From assembly GCA_934045075.1 (NCBI GenBank), contig OW203747.1:7894357-7958356 (forward strand): a stretch of 64,000 nt of DNA. Reading direction: 5' to 3'. A model generated the notes under the pieces. It did not search any database, had not been told where the DNA came from, and worked only from the letters and a program-made list of their open reading frames with translations. Source of the DNA: Yponomeuta sedellus (taxonomy: Eukaryota; Arthropoda; Insecta; Lepidoptera; Yponomeutidae). Of this stretch, positions 41,457 through 51,730 are shown piece after piece (within the stretch, counting starts at the first letter, position 1; each line of letters opens with the position of its first letter). Both the position numbers and the translations under genes were made by a program.

Positions 41457-41944
41457 GGAAGGGAAGTCCCTTGCCAGGCCTTAGTTGTAATTATATTTTT
41501 TATTGTTATAAGCAGTTATACGAGTCTGATAACTTACAACCACATTCGTTCGATAAATTTGTTTTAGCAGTCTTTCTTCCTTTATCCTTATTAATAATGC
41601 TTAATGGAGGTGTTCAATGTACTTGCTTTTGTTCCTTTAAACAATATTTGTGCTATTTTTATGTGTTCGATGCCAGAGTAGACGCTTAGGATGAAAAAAT
41701 ATATATTTTATTTTTCTTTACTTTTTGAATTACGAACAAAAGACTTTTTTTTTCAATGGAGACTAAAAGTTTGGTGTAAACAATTTTAATAAGCTGTAAA
41801 AGTGAGAATTTATAAGAAGCGTGTTTAGACAGCCTATGACATGGAAAAAACCAAAAAAAAAACACAAATAACTTTAGATAGGTACTGATAGACTTGAAGA
41901 TTCACTTGTTAAGAGCATTCATCAGGTAAGTAATCTAGCCTATA
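41457..41944. other. No recognised feature
   Basis: AT-rich with short frames. Confidence 0.4.
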
Positions 41945-42085
41945 ACAGTAGCAAGTTGAACTGACAGGCTGGTCACATCAGGAGGTAGAACCGATTGTGG
42001 ATGAGATGCAAAGGTTCTCAAGTGGAGATCACGAACTGGCAAACGCGTCGTAGGACTCCTAACAGCTTGTAGCAGCAGGCGCTCT
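41945..42085 (+). mobile_element. Decayed LINE coding scrap
   Basis: GCTGGTCACATCAGGAGG and GTGGAGATCACGAACTGG resemble the AGHI-x-R and VLEWR region of LINE-alpha, with frameshifts. Confidence 0.5.
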
Positions 42086-42344
42086 TCTTCCCCAGCTATC
42101 TATAAAACCAAGGTTTATGATTTGTATCTATCACTCTAATTCTTTTTTATTTGATTTTGTTATTGTTTTTCTTAATATAGGTATGTCTTTCTTTTCATAC
42201 TCTTGTAGAACTTTATTGTAAATATAATGTATCTTTGTTTATGTTTATAATAAATTGCTATATGCATTACATATTATGGTTTATGTAAGTATGTATATTA
42301 TTTTTAAGTATAAGTATGTATATCTGCACCTATTCACATTTGCA
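42086..42344. other. AT-rich, no recognised feature
   Basis: TATATG/TAAGTATGTA-rich stretch only. Confidence 0.4.
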
Positions 42345-42636
42345 CCATCAACCCATTATGTCCCCGCCGCCGGCCTATACCTTCCCTGAGGCAGGTATAG
42401 GCCATACTCCACCACGGGGGCCAAGTCCGGATTGGTGGAGGCTTACAAGACTAGTGGCTGGTCTTACTGTCAGAAGCAAGACAGCCTCTGACTTGGCTTA
42501 ACTACTGCCATGTATCAACGGCAGCTGGCACCAACTGCTTAGCGTGCTTTGCGAAGCACGGAACCGCTCGGAAAAATGTCGCTAGCGTTAGTCAGAGACG
42601 GTTTACAAATCCATGCACTGAACTGTGCACTGAACA
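42345..42636 (-). mobile_element. SINE-B type II
   Basis: ATCAACCCATTATGTCCCC, ATACCTTCCCTGAGGCAGG and AAGCAAGACAGCC; 5' head decayed. Adjoins a type I copy in opposite orientation. Confidence 0.85.
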
Positions 42637-42637
42637 G

Positions 42638-42998
42638 AAGCGCTCGTGGCCTAGGCGAACCGAGTGATTGGAATCAATCACTTGGTTAAGCAACAACAGG
42701 CGCGGTCAGGTACGGGATGGGTAAGCGACCCGTGACTACCGCTAGTGGCATTTTTCCGAGCGCTTCCGTGCTTCGCAAGGCACGTTAAGCCGTTGGTGCC
42801 AGCTGTCATATAATGGCAGTCGTCAAGCCATGTCAGAGGCATTATGGGCGGCTTGATAACTTCTGACAGTGAGGCCCGCCACTGTCTTGCACTCCTCCAC
42901 CAACCCGGACTTGGCCCCCGTGGTGGATGTATGGCCTAACCTTCCTGAAATGCAGGAAGAGACCCGTGCCCCAGCAGTGGGGACATACTAGGGTTGAT
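42638..42998 (+). mobile_element. SINE-B type I, full length
   Basis: AAGCGCTCGTGGCCTAGGC, GTTAAGCAACAACAGGCGCG, GGATGGGTAAGCGACC and the complete body to GGGGACATACTAGGGTTGAT. One of the best preserved copies. Confidence 0.95.
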
Positions 42999-43025
42999 AA
43001 AGAACTGTGTTGCTTCGTGATCATT

Positions 43026-43058
43026 TAAGATCACTCAGGCAGCCCGGGCTACGAGCAA
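43026..43058 (-). mobile_element. SINE-B type II head scrap
   Basis: AAGATCACTCAGGCAGCCC and GGGCTACGAGCAATT. Confidence 0.65.
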
Positions 43059-43724
43059 TTCAGTATTGATTGGTTTTATTTCTCTCATCATTCATCCACG
43101 TCTTTACGTCCAAGTCCAACAAAGATAGTATTTCTAAATATTCAATATAAAATTCAGTTTATTGATGACATGAAGGTTGAAACTTTGTAAAATGTTCTAA
43201 GATATCCGCCTACACCCTGGGTTCATTCCGTGCAAATTTGATACGGTATGGAAGGTTTATATACGGATTTTGTGAATTGTATTCCTGTGTGGCAACTTTG
43301 AATAGGATCCTGATTTGTGAGTGATCGCTGAGAAGTTTTATATCTGCCTGAGCTCGTAAGCCGTAATTTAACGAGCTTTTCACGCTTCTATTAGTATTAT
43401 TGCGTACTAAGGCACCAGTTTTATTTAACGTAAATCGCTTTCGGCCCCCGTTTTTATTCTGTTTGTTTTGTTGCTTAACTTTTAACTGCAGAGAAGTTCG
43501 AGTTGAATTACGCCGAATCGTGGAGTCTCGTTTACATTTCGATTCAAATCGAATTCTTAATTTAAAAAGTACGTCGATTTATGTCAAAGTGTTTATTTAC
43601 ATCGGACTGTGACGTAGTTTTGTAGTACAATCGTCACATAACATTTACACGCGTGTACTCTAATTGTTTACGTTAAGGGCAATAATGTTTATTTGTTTTC
43701 GACTGGACTGTAGGTACTTACATT
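43059..43724. other. No recognised feature
   Basis: A 70-codon open frame at 43400-43612 has no recognised motif. Confidence 0.4.
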
Positions 43725-43985
43725 TGGAGAGGATGAAGGAAGAAAGAATGACGACACAAATATATTATATTGCGAATGTGAGTGGAAGAGCGAGTAAGGG
43801 ACGTCCCAGGCGGACATGCATCAATCAAATAGGGGATGTATAAGCAAAAGGGAAGATAAAAAGTACCCGGAACCGGCTTGCGTGCATGCAACGACTTATG
43901 AACGTGGATGAAGCGACAGTGATCTGTCAGGATCGTGGCAAGTGGCAGTTCCTGGTTGCAGTTGAAATTATAATTATGCTAGTCG
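43725..43985 (+). mobile_element. LINE 3' coding end, degenerate
   Basis: Frame remnants: SGRASKGRPRRTCINQIGDV, then a stop, then RLACMQRLMNVDEATVICQD, RGKWQF. The GRPRR ... M-x-V-x-E-A ... D-R-x-x-W pattern is a common LINE C-terminus of a fourth subfamily. Confidence 0.7.
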
Positions 43986-44130
43986 TAAGAAAAATATCGT
44001 GAGGAAACCTGAATATTTGAGATGTTCACATACTTCTGCGGTGGGCATCCGTAGTAATTAAGTTCTCCCTCTCTCTCTCTCTCTGTCTCTCTGAGAGAAG
44101 GTCTGTACTGTGCAGTTGGACGTGTATTAT
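43986..44130 (+). mobile_element. SINE-D tail type b with (CT)n
   Basis: ATATCGTGAGGAAACCTGA, GAGATGTTCACATACTTC, GTGGGCATCCGTAGTAATTA, a (CT)n run and GAGAGAAGGTCTGTACTG. Confidence 0.7.
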
Positions 44131-44392
44131 ACCTACATTTTTTATGTCCGTATCTAAAAACTTTTTACTGAAAAACAAAACAATGTGTTGTTAGCAAACA
44201 CTGACCGCCATTGTAGGAACCTACGTGGGAGTCGGTATTTCCAAATCAAAATTAAAAATAAAAGGTTTTATTTTTATCCTAACCTCTATGGTAAGAACCT
44301 CCATAGAAGTCACTACTTTCAAACGAAATGAGCCATTTTCGCTTATAAGCGTGCGCATGCAAGGACAGAGACACGTTTGTCAAATTTTCGCT

Positions 44393-44530
44393 TTCTTCTT
44401 CTTCAGGCTATATTATGTAGTCCACTGCTGGACATAGCCCTCCCTTAATGAGCGCCATAGCGCCCTATTTTCAGCTTGCCGCATCCAGCATCTGCCAGCG
44501 GTTTTTCGCATTTTGCTTTAGCGCAGATTA
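44393..44530 (-). mobile_element. LINE-alpha 3' end, 5' truncated
   Basis: TTCTTCTTCTTCAGGCTATA, TTATGTAGTCCACTGCTGG and CAGCTTGCCGCATCCAGC. Retains the coding part missing from SINE-C. Confidence 0.82.
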
Positions 44531-45234
44531 ATTTGAACAGCCGTATTCCTGTTCTTCTATGGCCTCGCCGGTAAAAACAAAAAAAAAATTGTTCATGGAC
44601 ATATTACACAGGATCTCGTTAGCCCTATACTAAGTACAACTAAATGACTTGTATTATAGGTGCTTGACAATAAATTTAACACAAAAAATACATAGATAAC
44701 ATCCAAGACCCGAGACAAACTAGAAACTAGTTTGAACCGGCCGGGACGCCAAGTGAGCGCCATAATTATATGAATTGCTTTGTGAATTTGTGCTGAAAAC
44801 GGCTCATTGAAAAAAAAACCGTTTTAAATCCCCAGCCTACAGCACCAAAGAGGTCTAAAACTACTTTCACTTCAAATAAAGTTTCGACACCTAATTCGAA
44901 AACGCAATAAAACTGGCACAAAAGAAAATAACACAAGCGAAGGGCATAGAAACACCACGTTTAAAAAGTTATCCATCTTTATCAATCGAAAAGTTTTCAC
45001 ATGAAATAAGTGCCACCCGCCCTACCCTTTTCCTCGGAACTTTCCCAGCTTTAGGGAGGCCGATTGCCGAGGGGATTACCAGTTTTCTTTTTGTTAAGTT
45101 TAACTCGTTAAGAATCCCTCCTTTGAGTTCGCGTTTGTCTTCTGAAAGGGAAATATTTGAGTCGGGAGCTCTTTGTCACAGCCCGTAAATGCACCTAGGC
45201 ATCGGCGGCCTGAATATTTTTTTATTTTTTTATG
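44531..45234. other. No recognised feature
   Basis: No repeat or coding signal recognised. Confidence 0.4.
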
Positions 45235-45298
45235 CTGCCTATAGACGTCCCACTGCAAGGCACATGCTTTCTCTCAGAGAGAGAGGACGGGCTTAATT

Positions 45299-45720
45299 AA
45301 CATTAACACAACATTTACATACTGGCACATACATACTGCTGTGTGGTGTCGGCCTAGAGAATAGCACCAGCCCAATTCTTCCCGCGGGTGTCGTAAAAGG
45401 CGACTTAGGGACAGAAACCTGGGGGTGGGCAGCAGCGCCCCCTGCAGTACAATTCCACCGAACTGCGATCCCCAACCCGCATGTCCAGCGTGGGGATTAT
45501 GGGCATTACCCCTTTTGATAGCACAACGTGGCGCTCTTTAGGGCAGGGCTATGTCCAGCAGTGGACTAGTATATAGCCTGACGACGACGACGACCTTCTG
45601 TCCCCAAACTAGGATACCCTGTGTCGTGGGACTCAGAAACAGCGACATCACAAACATGTAAACATCTCAGGACCCTCCGTCATACGGGACCTTTCGCAGA
45701 TGCTGCGCTACAGGTCGTTG
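45299..45720 (-). mobile_element. SINE-E copy split by SINE-C (middle layer)
   Basis: 45299-45335 has CATTTACATACTGGCACATA. After SINE-C it resumes at 45594 with CCTTCTGTCCCCAAACTAGG and ACAAACATGTAAACATC, then a decayed head. Confidence 0.78.
45336..45593 (+). mobile_element. SINE-C copy 7, GAC-type tail (inner layer)
   Basis: GTGTGGTGTCGGCCTAGAG to TATAGCCTGACGACGACG, inserted inside SINE-E. Confidence 0.92.
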
Positions 45721-45801
45721 AATTAGCACGCGTGCCCAACGCGGATTGGCAATTTTAAGCGCTGAGGTGTTTAAACACTTTAGTTAGACACTCAGGAAAG
45801 G

Positions 45802-46142
45802 GAAGCGCTCGTGGCCTAACGGAACCGATTGGAATCAATCACTCGGGTTAAGCAACAACAGGCACGGTCATGTACTGGATGGGTGACCATCTCGTGACTA
45901 CCGCTAGTGGCATTTTTTTCGAGCGCTTCCGTGCTCCGCAAGGCACGTTAAGCCGTTGGTGCCGGCTGTCATGTAATGGCAGTCGTTAAGGCATGTCAGA
46001 GGCCTTACGGGCGGCTTGATAACTTCTGACAGTAAGGCCCGCCACTGTCTTACAATCCTTCACCAACCCGGACTAGGCCCCCGTGGTGGAGTATGGCCTA
46101 ACCTTCCTACCATTCAGGAAGAGACCCGTCCCGGGTCAACCT
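45802..46142 (+). mobile_element. SINE-B (5S rRNA-derived)
   Basis: AAGCGCTCGTGGCCTAACG, GTTAAGCAACAACAGGCACG, GGATGGGTGACCATC, body, truncated after GAGACCCGTCCCGGG. Confidence 0.93.
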
Positions 46143-46157
46143 TTATATCCTTTGTAT

Positions 46158-46247
46158 CAAGATAAGATAAGAATATTCTTTACCGTACACCAGGAAAAGA
46201 CAAACAAAACATAATTACAAAGATACAGTACAATTGGCGGCCTTATC
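46158..46247 (-). mobile_element. LINE-beta 3' end
   Basis: AGATAAGATAAGAATATTC to ACAATTGGCGGCCTTATC. CCTTTGTATCA on both sides (46150-46160, 46250-46260) looks like an 11-bp target duplication. Confidence 0.8.
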
Positions 46248-46256
46248 AACCTTTGT

Positions 46257-46301
46257 ATCAACCCTTTATAAGTCCCCAGTGGGGACTTATAAAGGGTTGA
46301 T
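46257..46301. repeat. 45-bp perfect palindrome built from SINE-B 3' ends
   Basis: Two 22-bp arms (ATCAACCCTTTATAAGTC...) around a single G. The right arm reads as the usual SINE-B end GTGGGGACTTATAAAGGG, the left as its reverse. Confidence 0.9.
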
Positions 46302-46564
46302 ATCGATAGAAACTATAACTTGTCAAATCTTACTAAAATCTAATGTATCTTCGCACTTATCGAATTCTCTTCATAATCATCAGCATCATTAAACATTTGA
46401 CACGCAATTATCTCTTTCTCGTTTCTTTATAAATCCTTCTCTCTTACTCTTTCTGTATCAAAAACTAGCAGTCTTTTCATAAGCTTATTAATATTATATG
46501 TTATAATAAGCTTGCCAGAAAAGTGTTTCCAAAATGTATAAAGTACATTTTGTACAACATTACA

Positions 46565-46682
46565 GATAGATAGATTTTATTGTACATAAAAAAGGAAATT
46601 ACATAGATATATATCTTAACCTAATAGTACAGACGGCGGCCTTGTAACTAAAAGTGATCTCTTCCAGACAACCTTTGGATGG
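46565..46682 (-). mobile_element. LINE-beta-related 3' end
   Basis: GATAGATAGATTTTATTG tail, GACGGCGGCCTTGTAAC and CTTCCAGACAACC; a divergent subfamily with GATA repeats. Confidence 0.7.
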
Positions 46683-47110
46683 ACTGCAGCAATACATTAC
46701 ATAAGGAATTAGATGTACAAACAAATCAACTTATTTTAATTTTTTTCTCAAATTTATTTAGAGTTTGAACGGACCACCTATTTGAAGTTTATAAAGGCTC
46801 AGTTTTTGTGCTACTTTGAATAAAAGTTTTTTAATAAAAAAAAAAAAGATCTTTAAGCTGTTCCAGTGCAAAAACAATTCCACTTTCTTCAATCACAGTT
46901 ATTCTAGGATGAAACTAACCTTAAGATAAGAGGTCACTTCCCTTACATAATTGGAATCCTATTTTAAAATTCAAATTTCGAAGGCGGTGTCAGTCTTTTG
47001 GTGCATTTACACCAGAAGAGGTCTGATTGTTATAGGTGATTTCAGATCTAAAAAAAACATTTGGTTTTTACCTTTAAAGCCAAAATTTTAACAATTACAT
47101 CTACTATATA
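46683..47110. other. No recognised feature
   Basis: No repeat or coding signal recognised. Confidence 0.4.
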
Positions 47111-47111
47111 C

Positions 47112-47208
47112 TGAGATAATTGCCGGCAGATGCTGGATGGAGAAAGCTGAAGACAGGGCGCTATGGCGCTCATTAGGAGAGGGCTACATAATATAGCCTG
47201 AAGAAGAA
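47112..47208 (+). mobile_element. LINE-alpha 3' end, short
   Basis: ATTGCCGGCAGATGCTGG, GAAAGCTGAAGACAGGG and ATAGCCTGAAGAAGAATG, with a 20-bp deletion in the tail. Confidence 0.8.
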
Positions 47209-47227
47209 TGACATAATTTGTTTTTAG

Positions 47228-47312
47228 CAATAAGGCCGCCAATTGTTCTTTGTATCTTTACATGTTTTATAATATGTGCTCTGGTGTACAATAAAGAATA
47301 TTCTTATCTTAT
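47228..47312 (+). mobile_element. LINE-beta 3' end
   Basis: AGCAATAAGGCCGCCAATTG to AATAAAGAATATTCTTATC. Almost identical to 9298-9386. Confidence 0.82.
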
Positions 47313-47319
47313 AATTTAT

Positions 47320-47680
47320 AATATAGCGTCCAGTCGCACCTTGACTCACTCTAGATGGGTAAAGGGATCACTCGGACGCTACAGTGCCTAGGACATTATT
47401 TTTTAGGTAGAGAGCTCGCCCAGCACGGGATGATTTAGTCCCGACAGATAAAAAGCTAATTAAAATAATTCAAACTAATTCAACCAATCGAATTCGACAA
47501 ATTCAAATCCATGTGCCGATGACTTTGTTTTCTAATTAACGTACATTTGTGAAGTGATTGTAGCAATACCACTCGCTAACGACTAAGGAGAACATTGTGA
47601 GGAAACCTGAATTTTTGACGTGTTCGCATACCTCAGCGCTTGAAACGGGCAATCCGCGGTAGTAATTAATAAGCAATAAT
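47320..47680. mobile_element. Two SINE-D pieces
   Basis: 47325-47460 is tail type a on the minus strand (AGCGTCCAGTCGCACC, CCCAGCACGGGATG). 47510-47680 is plus strand body with tail type b (GATGACTTTGTTTTC, GTGAGGAAACCTGAATTT, CCTCAGCGC). Confidence 0.65.
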
Positions 47681-47954
47681 AGTGATAAAAAAATATTAAT
47701 ATTTTTAATAGAACATTCGTTCGCTTTGTCTGAAAGTCAATTTTCAGTGGCAGTTTTAATTATATGCTTTTCAAACAGATGGCGTTTAAGAATAAATTAA
47801 ATCCAAGCATATTATTTTAAATCATCATCTTCTGAATCACTGTAATGCAAATATACACATAGTTTTTGCAAAACGCAATCTCCCAAAGAGAGAAGCATGC
47901 CCACAGCTGTTTAGCAATATCAAGTATTGATATAGAGTTCTAATTTTGTTATGT
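47681..47954. other. AT-rich, no recognised feature
   Basis: No repeat or coding signal recognised. Confidence 0.4.
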
Positions 47955-47958
47955 AGCT

Positions 47959-48225
47959 TGGAAAGATGTATATCATTTATAAATTTTAAGAACTGGAACG
48001 ACTTCAGGTGTGGTTTTATTTGTAGATTAGTAGTATAATATTATAACAAAACAGAAAACTGGATAAAAACGGATAAGCAGGTAAAATTGTCAGATCTGGT
48101 CGAAGGGTAAAGTAGTAGCGATGAAAAATGAGGGAAATCGAATAATGTGTGACGTAATTTAAATATTTGAAAATGATAGATAGAAAAAGAAATAAAAATG
48201 GTGTGAAGAGGTTTGCACCGTTACA
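47959..48225 (-). repeat. LTR (3' LTR on minus strand), 267 bp
   Basis: TGGAAAGATGTATATCATTT ... GGTTTGCACCGTTACA in plus sense. Uninterrupted copy; use this for the family length. Confidence 0.85.
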
Positions 48226-48447
48226 CTACCCGGGGGCAACCTAACCTATCCTGCCGCAGATCCTGTGAGCAGCCTGTGGGTGTGTAACTGTCTGATAATG
48301 TGTGTAGAAGTTATTGATTGTGTACTGTTAGTGTATACTAACTGTGGTATGTTTCGGTTAGGTGGCGTGCAGATATATAGAATAAGAACTTTATTAGGGC
48401 CGAAAAATTTGCTACTATGGGTGAATCTACTTAGTGAAGAATGGGTT

Positions 48448-48592
48448 ATGGGCCAGTTTCCGAATTGGGAATTTCGCTAAGTAAATACTTAACTCTAGTG
48501 CAGTCTGTCTCTTTGAGTTTCTCAGCAAAGAGCGAGACAGATCGTTACTTAAGTATTTACTTAGTGAAATTCTCAATTCAGAAACCGGCCCT
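48448..48592. mobile_element. MITE nested in the LTR element, about 145 bp
   Basis: GGGCCAGTTTCCGAATTGGG and, reversed, GAGAATTTCACTAAGTAAATA lead long inverted arms of about 55 bp meeting near GAGTTTCTCAGC. Ends GGGCC/GGCCC flanked by TAT-like sequence. Confidence 0.8.
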
Positions 48593-48925
48593 ATGAGTAG
48601 TTATTAGGAATTACCTTTTGGTCCAGAAGTCAAGTCGCACTTTTAACTGAATTTAATATTTTATTTATAAAACGTGAAAACACCAAAAAAAAATCTTGCA
48701 GGTCTTGAGAATCGGAAGAAGTCCAACGGAATCCTTAAGCAAGGCTGGGGAGCTTCTGGAGATGCGCGTGTGATGAATGGGGTCGTGGGTATAAAGCAGT
48801 AGCAGCAGCTCGACGATTGTGTCGTCGCAGTAATGACAATCGCACTCGCACTCGCAGCGTGGTCGCGGTGGGTAGTGCCGTCTCGGCGTATCAAGCCGTG
48901 GGGTGTTGTTGGGCTTCGTTATTAT

Positions 48926-48937
48926 CGTTGGGCGCCA
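48926..48937 (-). promoter_or_regulatory. Primer-binding site, tRNA-Lys type
   Basis: Minus strand TGGCGCCCAACG starts one base after the LTR end. It is complementary to the 3' end of a lysine tRNA (CGTTGGGCGCCA), which would prime first-strand synthesis. Confidence 0.8.
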
Positions 48938-48938
48938 G

Positions 48939-49539
48939 TGGAACGATGTATATCATTTATAAATAAATAATATGAACTGGAACGACTTCAGGTGTGGTTT
49001 TATTTGTAGATTAGTAGTAGATTAATAGTAGATCAGTATATATGTATAAATATATATATTAATATCATTATAATGTGTATTCTAAGTATTCATGTTATTC
49101 ATTCGGTATTTTCTTAATAAGTTTTTTTTTGTTTCAACTTATACGATGCGATTTTATTAAATTATGATAATTTATTTACTAGGTATAACTCTCTTCGGGC
49201 ACTACCCGCACTAATATCCACATAACCCAAGGTTAGCTGGAAGAAAATACTCATTAGTATTAAGCTCGCCTTTGTACAAATATGCTTATTGTGCAACAAA
49301 GAATTTTCTAATCTAATCTAATCTAGTAGGTATGATATTTTAATAAAACAGAAAACTGGATAAGCAGGTACAATAGTCAGATCTGGTCGAAGGGTAAAGT
49401 AGGGAAATCGAATAATGTGTAAAGCATAAGGGTAATCACAGAAAAATTAGGGAAATCGAATAATGTGTGACGTAATTTAAATATTTGAAAATGATAGAAA
49501 AAGAAATAAAAATGGTGTGAAGAGGTTTGCACCGTTACA
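48939..49539 (-). repeat. LTR (5' LTR on minus strand) enlarged by a LINE insertion
   Basis: Matches 47959-48225 at both ends. 49022-49330 is an inserted LINE 3' end (TAAGCTCGCCTTTGTACAAA, tail CTAATCTAATCTAATCTA), with TAGTAG on each side. A 45-bp internal duplication (AGGGAAATCGAATAATGTG) follows. Confidence 0.82.
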
Positions 49540-49544
49540 AGCTT

Positions 49545-49705
49545 AACATTCCACTGCTGGTCACAGGCCTTCGCTCAGAAGGAGAGAGTGTGGGCTTAAT
49601 TATCACACATGACCAATGCGGATTGGCAATTGTGAGCGCTGAGGCAGTTGAACTCCTCCGATACTCAGTTTTTTCACGATGTTTTCCATCGTGATAAAAC
49701 TGACC
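49545..49705 (-). mobile_element. SINE-D tail type b
   Basis: CATTCCACTGCTGGTCACAG, GGAGAGAGTGTGGGCTTAAT, GCGGATTGGCAATTGTGAGC and CACGATGTTTTCC; adjoins the LTR element target site. Confidence 0.72.
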
Positions 49706-49805
49706 ATCATAGCCTTATATTATGTAGTTAATAATATTTTAATTTTGTTATAATAACTTTTTAGGTAAGTATAAACTTTTTAAATAATATACATTTCGTG
49801 TCACT

Positions 49806-49947
49806 GGAACGGAACGGACGGAACGAAACGGAACGAAACGGAACGGAACGGAACGGAATGGAACGGAACGGAACGGAACGGAACGGAACGGAACGGAACG
49901 GAACGGAACGGAACGGAACGAAACGGAACGGAACGGAACGGAACGGA
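49806..49947. repeat. (GGAAC)n pentanucleotide array, about 140 bp
   Basis: GGAAC units with a few A-for-G variants. SVPFR/RNGTE open frames are artefacts. Confidence 0.97.
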
Positions 49948-49965
49948 TTTTTTTGTGTATCGTCT

Positions 49966-50172
49966 TCGATATCAACCCTTTGTAAGTCCGCACTGCTAGG
50001 GCAGTGGCAGTCTCCTGCGATGCAGGAAACTTAGGCCATACTCGACCAGGGGGGCCAAGTCCGGGTTGCTGGAGGATTGTAAGACAGTGGCGAGCCTTAC
50101 TGTCACAAGTTATCAAGCCGCTTATAAGGCAACTGACATGGTCTAACGACTGCCATTACATGACAGCCGGCA
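49966..50172 (-). mobile_element. SINE-B 3' half
   Basis: CGATATCAACCCTTTGTAAG to TGACAGCCGGC; 5' half absent. Confidence 0.88.
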
Positions 50173-50694
50173 AAAACTTTGTATAGTCGTAGAAATAGTC
50201 TATTGGCCAAAGAGTGACAAACAGTCGACAGAACATCAACATTAACATTCCATACGTAAACTATTATCAGTTATGTTAAGGACGTTTTTGCAATTAAACG
50301 CAAAGGTGAGCCCAAATGTACCTTACTTTGACGTGAAAACTAAAGCCCTTGATATTTTTTCGACATTGTATACTTAAATGTTTAATTAGGAAGGATTGTA
50401 CCTAATTGCAGTTCAATTTTCTATCACTATATTGAACGCACACGTTAAGCCGCTTTGCTCTCCAACGAGCATTTATTAAATTAACTATTCAAGTTAAAAT
50501 TAAACGTAAATAAATAAGTTAAATTGGTTCAAGAAAAAGATAAGAAAAAACTGAAACAAAAAAAACTAGCAACCCGACAGAATACGGTAGGTATTAACTA
50601 CTACGCAGGCGGGATCAACATAGGTACTTCGCAGTGAGACAATGTTGAATTTTGGTCCCATCTGCTCAGTTAATGCTCAGCAGACGGATTGTAT
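50173..50694. other. No recognised feature
   Basis: No repeat or coding signal recognised. Confidence 0.4.
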
Positions 50695-50825
50695 TCTGAA
50701 ATAGACGTGTTCGAATACCTCAGCGCTTAAAATGGCCCACCCACGGTGGGCACGCGTAGCAATTGAGCCCAAACTCGCTCTCTGTCTGAGAAGACCTTTG
50801 CCCTGCAGTGGGTGAACCTCTTTAG
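50695..50825 (+). mobile_element. SINE-D tail type b
   Basis: GACGTGTTCGAATACCTCAG, GTGGGCACGCGTAGCAATT and GAAGACCTTTGCCCTGCAG. Confidence 0.7.
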
Positions 50826-51091
50826 ATGCGTGAGGGCCTTTTCTAGGCGAACTCGGTAAATATTACACCTCATCTACACCCTCTGGCTAGCTAGTGGTCA
50901 AGAGTAAGCTCATTCCTTTAAAGAAAAGTTGTTTGTTTCTGTTTTATTTTTGTATAATTAGTCTACCGGTATTTTATGCACAAAGGCCTCCTTATGTCGG
51001 CTTTTAGCCGTTGACGTAGCCTTTTGAGGTCGTTTAGCCGTTTTAGCGTGATTGAGTTACGGACATCCGAACATATTGTTTACAGTGTCAC
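50826..51091. other. No recognised feature
   Basis: No repeat or coding signal recognised. Confidence 0.4.
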
Positions 51092-51103
51092 ATTTATAAC
51101 ATA

Positions 51104-51224
51104 TTGTAAAAAACCTATTTAGAGGCTAAAAGTTCCAACCATGCTGGGACTCGAACCCGCGAAATCTGGCTAACCGTGCCAGAAGATTGTTCTTAGCACC
51201 GGTTAGTGCAATAAAAATAATATA
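51104..51224 (+). mobile_element. SINE-A insertion with inverted arm, 12-bp target duplication
   Basis: 51110-51182 is SINE-A core on the minus strand, beginning AAAAACCTATTTAGAGG; then plus-strand TTGTTCTTAGCACCGGTTAG and an A-rich tail. ATTTATAACATA flanks at 51092-51103 and 51225-51236. Confidence 0.88.
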
Positions 51225-51231
51225 ATTTATA

Positions 51232-51436
51232 ACATAACATTTACATACAGGCACATGCATTGCTTCTGGGCCCACACTAGGATACCTTGTGTCATGTGAA
51301 CCAGAAACAGCGCCATCACAAACACGTAAACATCCAAGATTGGATTGGATTGTTTTTTGTTGTCACCAGGTTGGGTACGAACCCGGGATCTCTCGCATGG
51401 TAGGCAGATGCGCTGCTGCTGCGTCACAGAGGTCGT
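51232..51436 (-). mobile_element. SINE-E, nearly full length
   Basis: Tail ATAACATTTACATACAGG on the left, AACACGTAAACATCCAAG, B box region GGGTACGAACCCGGG, head CTCTGTGACGCAGCAGC on the minus strand. Confidence 0.85.
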
Positions 51437-51552
51437 CAAATTTTATCAAAATGTTATATAGCAGTAGGCTTAATGATGATTCTACGTCGTGCAATGAGTA
51501 ACAGTCTACCTACTTGAAAATCTCACTAACACATGATGGTGATTTATCTCAA

Positions 51553-51730
51553 AACCTATTTAAAGGGTAAAAACTCCACCCATGCCGGGACTCGAACCCG
51601 CGACCTCTTGCTAACCGTGCCAGCGCTCTCCCAACTGATTCGCTTAGTTGGGAGAGCGCTCGCGACTCACCGGCATCAGCGAAATTTCGAAACTCTTTCC
51701 AATACTCTCTGTATTACTTACAGGCAGCGA
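51553..51730 (-). mobile_element. SINE-A with a 15-bp local hairpin in the A box
   Basis: Reversed core CCCATGCCGGGACTCGAACC. At 51622-51660 AGCGCTCTCCCAACT, a 9-nt loop and its exact complement replace the A-box region. Confidence 0.85.

Larger units (their letters stand above)
45235..45790 (-). mobile_element. SINE-D copy split by SINE-E (outer layer of triple nest)
   Basis: 45235-45298 holds tail type b (GCCTATAGACGTCCCACTGC, CTCTCAGAGAGAGAGG, GGGCTTAATTAA). It resumes at 45722 with TAGCACGCGTGCCCAACGCG and GATTGGCAATTTTAAGCGC. Confidence 0.75.
47959..49539 (-). mobile_element. Non-autonomous LTR retrotransposon, AGCT target duplication
   Basis: Two direct repeats (47959-48225 and 48939-49539) flank a 713-bp interior. 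On the minus strand each repeat begins TGTAACGGTGCAAACC and ends CGTTCCA (TG...CA). AGCT lies at 47955-47958 and 49540-49543, a 4-bp duplication as in Ty3/gypsy-type integration. One base after the minus-strand 5' LTR is a tRNA-Lys-type primer site. The interior has no gag or pol; the longest minus frame (48661-48894) has no known motif. A purine tract before the 3' LTR is poor. Resembles a TRIM-like element mobilised in trans. Confidence 0.82.
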
